This document shows, piece by piece, positions 1 through 5,853 of a stretch of 5,853 nucleotides of DNA; position 1 is the first letter of the stretch; the number at the start of each line of letters is the position of its first letter. The notes under the pieces were generated by a model that saw only the letters and a program-made list of their open reading frames with translations, searched no databases and was not told the origin of the DNA. The translations under genes and the position numbers were made by a program. Origin of the DNA: Gammaproteobacteria bacterium (lineage in GTDB: Bacteria > Pseudomonadota > Gammaproteobacteria > QNFN01); contig QNFN01000135.1 in assembly GCA_003645555.1 (NCBI GenBank), forward strand, positions 1 to 5,853, read 5' to 3'.

Positions 1-30
1 CCCACACCAGGCAATCGTTTCCTGTTTCTG

Positions 31-193
31 CTGTAGGTCGGGCTTCAGCCCGACATGTGCCGTTGTCTGGTCGCTCGTCGGACTGAAGTTCGACCCACAG
101 GAGGCCATCGCGTCTCGATTCCCCTGCCAGTCTGGCTTCAACCCGACATGCTCTCTTGACGGCCCGGTCGTCGGACAGAAGTCTGCCCTACAG
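31..193. repeat. Two tandem 93-bp-period units of paired, inverted REP-like palindromes
   Basis: Four related elements alternate in orientation: 31-57 (+), 77-100 (-), 124-150 (+) and 170-193 (-). The core of the first is GTCGGGCTTCAGCCCGAC (37-54), with 8-bp arms around TC. Element 2 (77-94) forms the same hairpin with one G-T wobble; elements 3 and 4 are decayed, each with two mismatches. Each plus copy opens with CTG and ends in CGACATG, and each minus copy ends in ACAG. Starts 31 and 124, and ends 100 and 193, are both exactly 93 bp apart, and the inner spacer is 19 nt in both units, so the pair was duplicated as a block or two copies share a fixed architecture. This is the layout of bacterial interspersed mosaic elements (paired REPs). 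They lie 23 bp beyond the 3' end of the aminotransferase gene, the usual extragenic position. No T-run follows, so a simple intrinsic terminator is unlikely. Confidence 0.8.
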
Positions 194-215
194 GACATCT
201 CCGCGCACGTGCTGG

Positions 216-1568
216 CTAGTCTAGTTCGTTGATCGACTCGCCAAGTACGTTGACCAGGGTGTCGATCTCGTCACGTTCGATGATGAACGGCGGCGCGATC
301 TGGATGGTGTCGGCGCCATAACGGACATAAACGCCCTTCTCCCAGCACTTCATCGCCACCTCATAGGGCCGCCGCGCAGGCTCACCCGGGTAGGCGGCGA
401 AGGACAGCCCTGCCGCCAGCCCACAATTGCGAATGTCGGTCACGTACTTGGCACCCTTCAGCGAGTGGACGGCATCCTCGAATGCCGGCGCCATCTCCGC
501 GACCCGTTCGACCAGGTTCTCCTGCTCGAGGATATCGAGGGCGGCGAGTCCGGCAGCGCAGGCAACCGGATGTGCCGAGTAGGTGTAGCCATGCGGAAAC
601 TCGACCATGTAGTCAGGGCCACCGGCCGCCATGAAGGCCTGGTAGATATCGGACTTCGCGACCACCGCGCCCATCGGCAGGGTGCCGTTGGTCAACTGCT
701 TGGCCAGGTTCATGATGTCGGGCACCACGCCGAACGCGTCGCTGCCGAACAGCTCGCCGGTGCGACCGAAGCCGGTGATCACCTCGTCGAAAATCAGCAA
801 GATGTCGTGCTGGTCACAGATGGCGCGCAGCCGCTGCAGGTAACCCTGCGGCGGGGGAATGACGCCGGCCGAACCGGCGAACGGCTCGACGATGACCGCG
901 GCGATGTTCGATGCATCGTGCAGCGCAATCAGTTCCAGCAGATCATCAGCACGCTCGGCGCCGTGCTCTGGCATGCCACGCGTGAAGGCATTCTCTGCCA
1001 GCAATGTATGCGGCCGATGGTCGGCATCGACCGCCTGGCCGAAAAGCTTGCGATTCGCACCGATGCCACCGACGCTGATGCCGCCGAAGTTGACGCCATG
1101 ATAGCCCTTGGCACGGCCGATCAGCTTGGTCTTGGCCGGTTGGCCCTTCTGGCGCCAGTAGGCACGGGCCAGTTTCAACGAGGTGTCGGCCGCCTCGGAA
1201 CCCGAGTTGGTGAAAAAGACATAGTCGAGTCCATCCGGGGTCATCGACTTGATGCGGTTGGCGAGTTCGAACGACAGCGGGTGGCCATACTGGAACCCCG
1301 GTGCGTAGTCGAGTTGGGCAACCTGGCGGCCGACCGCCTCGGCGATTTCGCTGCGGCCGTGACCGAGGCCGCAGCACCACAGCCCGGAAAGCCCATCGAG
1401 GATCCGACGGCCGTCGGCGTCGATGTAGTAACTGCCCTCACCACCGGTGATGATCCGCGGGTTGTCCTTGAACTGGCGGTTGCCGGTGTACGGCATCCAG
1501 TGCGCCTCGAGATCGGCGCGGCTGAGGCCGGCGACTGTTGCCTGATCCAGATCCCTTGCTGTCTCCAT
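216..1568 (-). CDS. Omega-amino acid (beta-alanine)--pyruvate aminotransferase, class III PLP enzyme
   Basis: A cytosolic fold-type I, class III aminotransferase of 450 aa, the usual length for the family. It should move the amino group of an omega-amino acid or amine (beta-alanine is the classic donor) to pyruvate, giving an aldehyde such as malonate semialdehyde plus alanine. It closely resembles, from memory, the Pseudomonas omega-amino acid:pyruvate aminotransferase (BauA type), sharing the N-terminal AHWMPYT, the DYxPGFQYGHPLSF stretch, RGYHGVN-like KGYHGVN, LLAxNAxxRGMP, and EFPHGYTYSAHPVACAAGLAAL. Visible cofactor residues are the phosphate-binding NSGSE (121-125), the stacking Tyr156 in YHG, Asp261 in FDEVITGFGRTG, the Schiff-base Lys290 in NLAKQ, and Thr329. 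Arg416 in YVRYGADT matches the family's substrate-carboxylate Arg. An upstream in-frame ATG at 1589 would add seven residues; 1568 is preferred because AGGGAG lies 7 nt before it. The divergent LysR gene is the likely regulator. Exact substrate (beta-alanine, taurine, GABA, polyamine-derived amines) is not decided by sequence; bauA-like, but no symbol is assigned. Confidence 0.93.
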   Translation of the reverse strand: METARDLDQATVAGLSRADLEAHWMPYTGNRQFKDNPRIITGGEGSYYIDADGRRILDGLSGLWCCGLGHGRSEIAEAVGRQVAQLDYAPGFQYGHPLSFELANRIKSMTPDGLDYVFFTNSGSEAADTSLKLARAYWRQKGQPAKTKLIGRAKGYHGVNFGGISVGGIGANRKLFGQAVDADHRPHTLLAENAFTRGMPEHGAERADDLLELIALHDASNIAAVIVEPFAGSAGVIPPPQGYLQRLRAICDQHDILLIFDEVITGFGRTGELFGSDAFGVVPDIMNLAKQLTNGTLPMGAVVAKSDIYQAFMAAGGPDYMVEFPHGYTYSAHPVACAAGLAALDILEQENLVERVAEMAPAFEDAVHSLKGAKYVTDIRNCGLAAGLSFAAYPGEPARRPYEVAMKCWEKGVYVRYGADTIQIAPPFIIERDEIDTLVNVLGESINELD

Positions 1569-1575
1569 CACCCGA

Positions 1576-1581
1576 CTCCCT
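1576..1581 (-). promoter_or_regulatory. Ribosome binding site that decides the aminotransferase start
   Basis: Read on the minus strand the sequence is AGGGAG, 7 nt before the ATG at 1568. The alternative ATG at 1589 lies upstream of this site, and its own leader shows no comparable purine-rich element. Confidence 0.6.
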
Positions 1582-1614
1582 TGGCACATGCGTGCTCACT
1601 GTTGAGGCGTCTAT

Positions 1615-1690
1615 TTTCCGATAACTTCATTGTTGTTAAAATATGCATGTTTCGATGTTTAGTTTCATTACAATGAAACATTAGACATCC
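1615..1690. promoter_or_regulatory. AT-rich divergent promoter region between the aminotransferase and LysR genes
   Basis: This stretch is clearly more AT-rich than its surroundings and sits between two divergent start codons (1568 minus, 1724 plus), so it should contain promoters for both genes. On the plus strand TACAAT (1669-1674) is a reasonable -10 hexamer about 50 bp before the LysR start, but no good -35 is present at 16-18 bp. On the minus strand TATTTT (1643-1638) is a weak -10, also without a clear -35. Poor -35 elements suit activator-dependent promoters, as expected for LysR control. Exact promoter positions are inference. Confidence 0.45.
1647..1681. promoter_or_regulatory. Candidate LysR-type operator: overlapping inverted repeats
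   Basis: A perfect 18-bp palindrome, GTTTCATTACAATGAAAC (1662-1679), has 8-bp arms around AC. It contains the T-N11-A pattern typical of LysR-type binding sites, within TTCATTACAATGAA. A second inverted repeat shares its right arm: ATGTTTC (1647-1653) with GAAACAT (1675-1681). ATGTTT also occurs as a direct repeat at 1647 and 1655, 8 bp apart. The palindrome overlaps the possible TACAAT -10 of the LysR gene, which would fit autorepression, a common LysR habit. Function is inferred from position and symmetry only. Confidence 0.6.
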
Positions 1691-1723
1691 TACCTGACAA
1701 GCGACGCAAACCTGGAGCCATTC

Positions 1724-2668
1724 ATGGCGAAAAAAGCGCTTCTCGGCCAGCTCAGTGACCTCGATATCCGCCTGCTACGGGTGTTCCGCGCCGTGGTCGA
1801 GTGCGGCGGCATGTCGGCAGCCGAACTGGAGCTGAATATCGGCCGCTCGACCATCAGCCGCCACGTCAAGGACCTCGAACTCCGCCTCGGCCTGACCCTC
1901 TGCCACCGCGGTCGTGGCGGTTTCTCGTTGACTGACGAGGGCCAGGAGATCTACGACGCTACGTTGCGGCTGCTGGCGGCGCTCGAAAGCTTCCGCTCCG
2001 GCGTCGACGACCTGCACCAGCGCCTGACCGGCAAGCTGACACTGGCCCTGTTCGACAAGACCGTCACCAACGATGAGGCAAAACTGCACGACGCGCTACG
2101 ACTGTTCGCCGACCAGGCGCCCGAGGTCGACGTGGACATCTATGTCGAGGCACTCAACACCATCGAGCGCGGCATCCTCGACGGCAAGTACCAGGTCGGC
2201 ATCATCCCCGCGCACCGGACCTCGACGACGCTCGACTATCACCCGCTGTTCAGCGAGCAGATGGATCTCTACTGTTCGCCGGGCCACCCGTTGTTCGACA
2301 ACCCTGACCTCGACGGCGATGACGACGCGATCCGGCAGCACCGGTACGCCGGTCTCGGTTACCACTCACCCAACATGGAACTGAGTCGTGCCATGAAACT
2401 GCGACGTCGCGCGAGTGCCTACGACCAGGAGGCGGTGGCGACGCTGATCCGTTCCGGACGCTACGTAGGCTTCCTGCCAGACCACTACGCCCGCTTCTTC
2501 GTCGAACAGGGCCAGATGCGCCGCCTCGACAATAGGCACCTCCATTACACGGTTCAGTTCTCGGCCATCGTGCCTCACGCACCGAAACCGTCGCGGCTGG
2601 TGCAGACGTTCATTGACTGCCTGCACCTGGCCCACGGCGACGAGATAGATACGGGTGCCGAGTCGTGA
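1724..2668 (+). CDS. LysR-type transcriptional regulator
   Basis: A 314-aa DNA-binding regulator, the usual length for LysR proteins. Residues about 13-73 form the winged helix-turn-helix: LDIRLLRVFRAVVECGGMSAAE, then the recognition segment IGRSTISRHVKDLELRLG and the wing ending in FSLTDEG. A linker helix (about 74-100) precedes the effector-binding domain (about 103-300), which opens with the typical GKLTLALFD strand; DLYCSPGHPLF and the late VATLIRSGRYVGFLPDHYA are standard for the two subdomains. The ATG at 1724 is well supported by GGAG at 1714-1717, 6 nt upstream. It is divergent from the aminotransferase gene with a palindromic site between them, so it most likely controls that gene and itself; the inducer is unknown and could be the amino substrate or a product. 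It converges on the molybdoenzyme operon, and nothing here links it to that operon. Confidence 0.93.
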   Translation: MAKKALLGQLSDLDIRLLRVFRAVVECGGMSAAELELNIGRSTISRHVKDLELRLGLTLCHRGRGGFSLTDEGQEIYDATLRLLAALESFRSGVDDLHQRLTGKLTLALFDKTVTNDEAKLHDALRLFADQAPEVDVDIYVEALNTIERGILDGKYQVGIIPAHRTSTTLDYHPLFSEQMDLYCSPGHPLFDNPDLDGDDDAIRQHRYAGLGYHSPNMELSRAMKLRRRASAYDQEAVATLIRSGRYVGFLPDHYARFFVEQGQMRRLDNRHLHYTVQFSAIVPHAPKPSRLVQTFIDCLHLAHGDEIDTGAES

Positions 2669-2731
2669 AGACCAGGTGCCGCTCGCCCAAAACGGCCCGA
2701 GTTGAGTGACGAGACGTACTGTTCCCAGATG

Positions 2732-2762
2732 AAAACGTGGCGGCGGCCAACTGGCCGCCACC
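2732..2762 (-). terminator. Intrinsic terminator of the molybdoenzyme operon
   Basis: On the minus strand a GC-rich hairpin is followed by TTTT (2735-2732). The tight form is GGCGGCC-AACT-GGCCGCC (2742-2748 with 2753-2759), a 7-bp stem with a 4-nt loop. An alternative 8-bp pairing joins GTGGCGGC (2737-2744) to GCCGCCAC (2754-2761). It begins about 26 bp after the stop codon at 2788. On the plus strand the hairpin lacks a T-run, so it would end LysR transcription only weakly. Confidence 0.7.
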
Positions 2763-2787
2763 GTGAGCCGCCGCTCTTCCTCCTTGT

Positions 2788-5313
2788 CTAGGCGCGGCTT
2801 ACCTGAACCACGGTATCCATCCAGCGCATCTGGCCGTTGATCGGGTCAGGCGAGTTGGGAATGATCCAGTTCGGATGGGTGCCCTGGTTCTTCCACCAGA
2901 TGCGTTTCAGGTCCGGGTCATTATTGTGGCCTGAGGGCGCCTTGTTATTCGAGGCGTAGCGTCCGTATTCCCAGTGGCCGCAATGGTGCGACACGGCAAT
3001 CACGCCGGGGCGCATCATCGGTGTCACCCGGGCCCCGATCTCCACTTCGCCGACCGCCGACTTCACCCGGATGGTGTCACCGTCCTTGATGCCGCGTTTT
3101 TCGGCATCGACCGGATTGATCCAGGCCGGGTTGTCATGATGGATCTCGCTCAGGTACTTGCAGTTCTGTGAGCGCGAGTGAATCTGGACGTTGACCTTGA
3201 AGGTGGTCAGGACCATGTCGTCCGGATTCATCTGCTCGTGCTCGGGAACGGCGATCCAGGTCGGCATCGGTGCCAATCCCTTGTCCTCCATGAGATTCGA
3301 GTAGATCTCGAAGTAGCCCGACTTGTTGACCTTGTCCGGCTTGAACCCGGAATAGACCGCATCACCGATCCGCTGCCCGACGTAGCTCTTGTAGGACTTC
3401 TTGGTGTGGCTGTAGCCCTTCTCCATGGCCTCTTCGGCAGAGTGCAGGTGGGCCTTCTTCCAGTCCCAGTAGACGCCGGTCTCCTCGTCGTAGACGACCG
3501 TCTCCTTCTGGTAGGCCTCCGGCCCGACCGCCTTGCGGTAGGAGTAGAATTTCGGCTTGGCGTCTGGATCGTGGTAGACACCGTGCTCGCGCATGTAATC
3601 GAAGCCACCGGCCGCCTTGATTGCAGGGGTCATCTCGCATGAGTCGCGAACGAACTCCTCCTTGTTCTTGATGCCCAGCGGCATGCCCATCTTCTCCGCA
3701 ACATCGCACAGCACGTCGGCCAGGTCCCGCGCCTCGCCCATCGGCTTGACCGCCGGTTGGCGAATGGCGTACTCCGCCACCTGGCGTGGCGAGACCATGT
3801 CCTCCCAGTCCCAGCGCTCGAGATAGGTGGCGTCGGGCAGGATCAGGTCGGCCAGTGCCGCCGATTCATCGTAGAACGGGTTGCTGCAGACCGTGAACGG
3901 GATCAGGCTCTCGTCCTTGAGGATGTCAATGTTCTCCTGTAACTCGCCGTTGGCGTAGACCGGGGTGTAGCAGTACCACATGTAGATCTCGGGCCGTCCA
4001 GCGCTGCCGTCCTTGATCATCTTGAGCACGTTGTGACTCATGTGATGGGTGGGGAATACCGCGGCGCCCTTCGGCCCATCGACGATCTTGAGCTTGCGTG
4101 ACTTGGGCTTGTCTTTCGGGCCCTTGGGGTATTTCCACTTGGCTCCGACAGCCTTGCAGCGTCCGCCAGGATTGTCGATGTTGCCGGTGATCGCCGCCAG
4201 GGTCTGGAACGCCCGTTCCGCCTCGTTGCCGTTGTAGTGGGCGACGGGCCCACGGTAACTGACCATCACCGCCGGGTGGATTGTGGCGAATTCACGGGCG
4301 ATGCGGCTGATATCCGCGGCCGGAACGCCGCTGATCTTTTCAGCCCACTGCGGTGTGTAGTCGGCAAAATTGGCCTTCAGCGCCGCGATCTTTTCAGCCA
4401 GCGAGGCGTCGTGCTTCCGGGTCACCTTGCAGAACTCGAGGAACTCCTCGCCCTTGCCGATGTAGAGATCCTCGCTCATCACCACGTTGCACATCGCCAG
4501 TACCACGGCGAGATCGGTGCCCGGCTTGACCGGCACCCACTCGTTCGACTTGGCCGCCGTGTTGGACATGCGCACGTCGAAAGTGACCATCTTCACGTTG
4601 CGGTCGGCCAGCGCCCGCATCAGACGATGCGCGCTCGGCACGTGATTGGTGTGCGCCTCGAGCACATTCGAACCGAAGTTCAGGATGTAGCGGGTGTTGT
4701 CGAAGTCCCAGTTGTCGTAGTGGCCGCCCCAGGTAAGCTCCTGAGCCGTCCACTTACCGCCTTCGCAGATCGACGTGTGGTTGCCGATGGTCGAGGTCCC
4801 GTAGGTTGCCAGGAAGGCGCTCTTGATCAGCTTGCTGGAGCTGGCCTTCATGCGCCCGTAGTGGAACATGAACTTCTCTGGCGTGCCGTCCGTGCGCAAC
4901 TTGCCGAGCCGCCCGGAGAGCTCTTCGATGGCCTCGTCCCAGCTGATACGTTTCCATTGGCCGCCGCCACGCGGTCCGACGCGGCGCATCGGGTAGAGGA
5001 TGCGGTCCGGGTCATTGACCTGGTTGACCCCGCCCTGCCCCTTGGCGCACATCACGCCTTCGGTGCGGATCGAGGCCGGCTGGCCCTCGATCTTGGTGAC
5101 CCGGTTGTCCTCGGTAAAGACGATGTTCGGGCAACGGGTAACGCACTGCCAGCAGACGCTAGGCACCGCCTTCCGCTCCGTACCCGTGCGCGGCGAAAAG
5201 TCGACACCTCCGCGCAAGGGCAGTTCCCCGGCCCGGCTCAGTGCCGCGCCGCCAGCCACTCCGGAAGCGACCGATGCGGCGCCCAACTTGAGAAAATTGC
5301 GACGATTAAACAT
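2788..5313 (-). CDS. Tat-exported molybdopterin oxidoreductase catalytic subunit (Psr/Phs/Ttr/Arr-like)
   Basis: An 841-aa catalytic subunit of the DMSO reductase superfamily. The N-terminus MFNRRNFLKLG plus an Ala/Gly-rich stretch is a twin-arginine signal (Arg4, Arg5), so it acts folded and cofactor-loaded outside the cytoplasmic membrane. Cys54, Cys57, Cys61 and Cys89 (C-x2-C-x3-C-x27-C) bind a [4Fe-4S] cluster. Cys183 in HTSICEGGKW is at the usual place of the Mo ligand; Cys is expected for sulfur-oxyanion, polysulfide and arsenate-type enzymes. The MGD-binding core covers about 90-560, and the C-terminal dinucleotide-binding domain about 700-830, with WINPVDAEKRGIKDGD and SHHCGHWE (about 776-782). 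A Lys-rich segment lies at about 386-415. The ATG at 5313 has AGGAGG 5 nt upstream; a TTG at 5328 would add five residues by reading through that site. It follows the NrfD-like gene by 11 nt and is last in the operon. It should exchange electrons with quinone through an iron-sulfur subunit and that membrane protein. Substrate and direction (reductase or oxidase) are undetermined; at 841 aa it is shorter than typical TtrA. Confidence 0.92.
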   Translation of the reverse strand: MFNRRNFLKLGAASVASGVAGGAALSRAGELPLRGGVDFSPRTGTERKAVPSVCWQCVTRCPNIVFTEDNRVTKIEGQPASIRTEGVMCAKGQGGVNQVNDPDRILYPMRRVGPRGGGQWKRISWDEAIEELSGRLGKLRTDGTPEKFMFHYGRMKASSSKLIKSAFLATYGTSTIGNHTSICEGGKWTAQELTWGGHYDNWDFDNTRYILNFGSNVLEAHTNHVPSAHRLMRALADRNVKMVTFDVRMSNTAAKSNEWVPVKPGTDLAVVLAMCNVVMSEDLYIGKGEEFLEFCKVTRKHDASLAEKIAALKANFADYTPQWAEKISGVPAADISRIAREFATIHPAVMVSYRGPVAHYNGNEAERAFQTLAAITGNIDNPGGRCKAVGAKWKYPKGPKDKPKSRKLKIVDGPKGAAVFPTHHMSHNVLKMIKDGSAGRPEIYMWYCYTPVYANGELQENIDILKDESLIPFTVCSNPFYDESAALADLILPDATYLERWDWEDMVSPRQVAEYAIRQPAVKPMGEARDLADVLCDVAEKMGMPLGIKNKEEFVRDSCEMTPAIKAAGGFDYMREHGVYHDPDAKPKFYSYRKAVGPEAYQKETVVYDEETGVYWDWKKAHLHSAEEAMEKGYSHTKKSYKSYVGQRIGDAVYSGFKPDKVNKSGYFEIYSNLMEDKGLAPMPTWIAVPEHEQMNPDDMVLTTFKVNVQIHSRSQNCKYLSEIHHDNPAWINPVDAEKRGIKDGDTIRVKSAVGEVEIGARVTPMMRPGVIAVSHHCGHWEYGRYASNNKAPSGHNNDPDLKRIWWKNQGTHPNWIIPNSPDPINGQMRWMDTVVQVSRA

Positions 5314-5318
5314 GGTTG

Positions 5319-5324
5319 CCTCCT
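5319..5324 (-). promoter_or_regulatory. Strong Shine-Dalgarno abutting the upstream stop codon
   Basis: The minus strand reads AGGAGG immediately after the TGA (5327-5325) of the NrfD-like gene and 5 nt before the ATG at 5313. This fixes the start of the molybdoenzyme subunit and suggests translational coupling of the two genes. Confidence 0.75.
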
Positions 5325-5853
5325 TCAAAGCACGCCGGGGCCAGTCATCTGGCCGGCGATTACAACGATGTAGCGGAGCAGGAATCCACCGATCAGGACC
5401 AGTGCGCAGACCAGGATCTCCATGGCTCGCGGCATGGTGTAGACCTTGTGGTAGAGCAGGGTGGGAATGACATAGCGCAACTCGATGATGATCGGCACCA
5501 CTAGGCCGACGGCGACGAAACCGATCCAGAACAGCGCCGTGAGATCACCACCCAGGATGATGGCGAAAGCCGATTCGACGTGACTGAAGGTCATGTTGGC
5601 CGACAGCAGCAGCAACACCACGATGACCATTTCGAGCCCGATCAGTGCCGTATCGGACTTGGTCAGCCAATAGGCGTCGGATGACGGCTTCTCCTTGATC
5701 TCCTCCGATCCGCCACCCATCAAAGCACGTATCAGCAGGATCGAGGCGACGCCAGTGGAGAGTGCCGAAATCGTGAACAGGATCGCCAGAGCCGGCGTAT
5801 TCCAGAACGGTCGTGCCGGCGTGGCACCGAGCATGATCCCGGTGTAGAGCGCG
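5325..5853 (-). CDS. NrfD/PsrC-family membrane quinone-interacting subunit (5' end missing)
   Basis: The C-terminal 175 residues of an integral membrane subunit that exchanges electrons with the quinone pool. The frame stays open to the right edge and reads ALYTGIMLGATPARPFWNTP, a typical mid-protein stretch of the family, so the Met at 5834 is internal and not the start. Four membrane segments are visible, counting from the first whole codon: about 21-43 (PALAILFTISALSTGVASILLI), 66-86 (including IGLEMVIVVLLLL), 104-124 and 144-166. A polar loop GGGSEEIKEKPSSDAYW separates the first two. The last segment has GGFLLRYIVVIAGQ, a family hallmark with a conserved Arg in the membrane. Members have 8 or more segments, so roughly half the protein is missing. 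With the downstream catalytic gene this forms the anchor and catalytic parts of one complex; an iron-sulfur electron-transfer subunit gene should lie upstream, outside the window. Confidence 0.9.
   Translation of the reverse strand, partial: ALYTGIMLGATPARPFWNTPALAILFTISALSTGVASILLIRALMGGGSEEIKEKPSSDAYWLTKSDTALIGLEMVIVVLLLLSANMTFSHVESAFAIILGGDLTALFWIGFVAVGLVVPIIIELRYVIPTLLYHKVYTMPRAMEILVCALVLIGGFLLRYIVVIAGQMTGPGVL

Noticed and set aside
37..54. The first REP hairpin as an intrinsic terminator of the aminotransferase gene
   Set aside because: No T-run follows the hairpin on the minus strand, and it lies more than 150 bp past the stop codon.
31..193. Possible CRISPR array
   Set aside because: The repeats alternate in orientation, are only four in number, are internally palindromic and degenerate, and the spacing alternates between 19 and about 23 nt. 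This fits paired REP elements, not direct repeats with unique spacers.
465..1676. A 403-codon open frame on the plus strand opposite the aminotransferase gene
   Set aside because: It is antisense to a gene with unmistakable family motifs. It has a composition typical of reversed GC-rich coding sequence (rich in Arg, Asp, Gly, Val, His), shows no recognisable domain, and runs through the promoter region.
1590..1723. Small RNA or small protein in the divergent region
   Set aside because: Only short palindromes and promoter-like AT-rich sequence are present; no credible ribosome site with a short open frame, and no hairpin with a T-run.
4237..5373. A 378-codon open frame on the plus strand opposite the molybdoenzyme gene
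   Set aside because: It is antisense to the well-supported catalytic subunit, including its Tat signal and iron-sulfur motif. Its product has no recognisable motif and the low-complexity look of a GC-rich shadow frame.
5325..5834. Taking the Met at 5834 as the true start of the membrane subunit
   Set aside because: The frame continues upstream to the edge with family-like residues (ALYTGI), no Shine-Dalgarno is seen, and the protein would lack half of the expected membrane segments.

Overview
The window is GC-rich with strong third-position G/C bias and dense coding. Together with the protein families and REP-like palindromes, this suggests a high-GC proteobacterium, most likely a gammaproteobacterium. 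This is an impression from composition and families; the sequence does not name a species. It holds three complete genes, one gene cut by the right edge, a short repeat cluster, a divergent regulatory region and a convergent terminator region.

Layout. Positions 31-193 carry four related REP-type palindromes in alternating orientation, arranged as two copies of a 93-bp unit, just beyond the 3' end of the first gene. Positions 216-1568 (minus) encode a class III PLP aminotransferase of the beta-alanine/omega-amino acid:pyruvate type. Positions 1724-2668 (plus) encode a LysR-type regulator, transcribed divergently from it. The roughly 155 bp between their starts contains an AT-rich core with a perfect 18-bp palindrome (1662-1679) and a second overlapping inverted repeat, which is a plausible operator for the regulator. 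This pair is probably a small catabolic module for an omega-amino acid or amine, controlled by its own regulator.

From 2788 to the right edge (minus) lies the end of a second, unrelated-looking operon: a quinone-linked membrane subunit of the NrfD/PsrC family (5325-5853, 5' end missing) followed 11 nt later by a Tat-exported molybdopterin oxidoreductase catalytic subunit (2788-5313). Together they are two parts of a complex iron-sulfur molybdoenzyme of the polysulfide/thiosulfate/tetrathionate/arsenate reductase group. An iron-sulfur ferredoxin-like subunit would be expected further upstream, off the right edge. The catalytic gene is last in the operon (anchor then catalytic), an order like ttrBCA or srdBCA rather than psrABC/phsABC. 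The substrate cannot be read from the sequence. The LysR gene and this operon converge, and the hairpin at 2732-2762 has a T-run only in the direction of the molybdoenzyme operon.

I see no RNA gene, CRISPR array, transposase or phage element. The strongest candidates for follow-up are the substrate of the molybdoenzyme, the palindromic operator and the duplicated REP pair. I do not see convincing evidence of a wholly new system.
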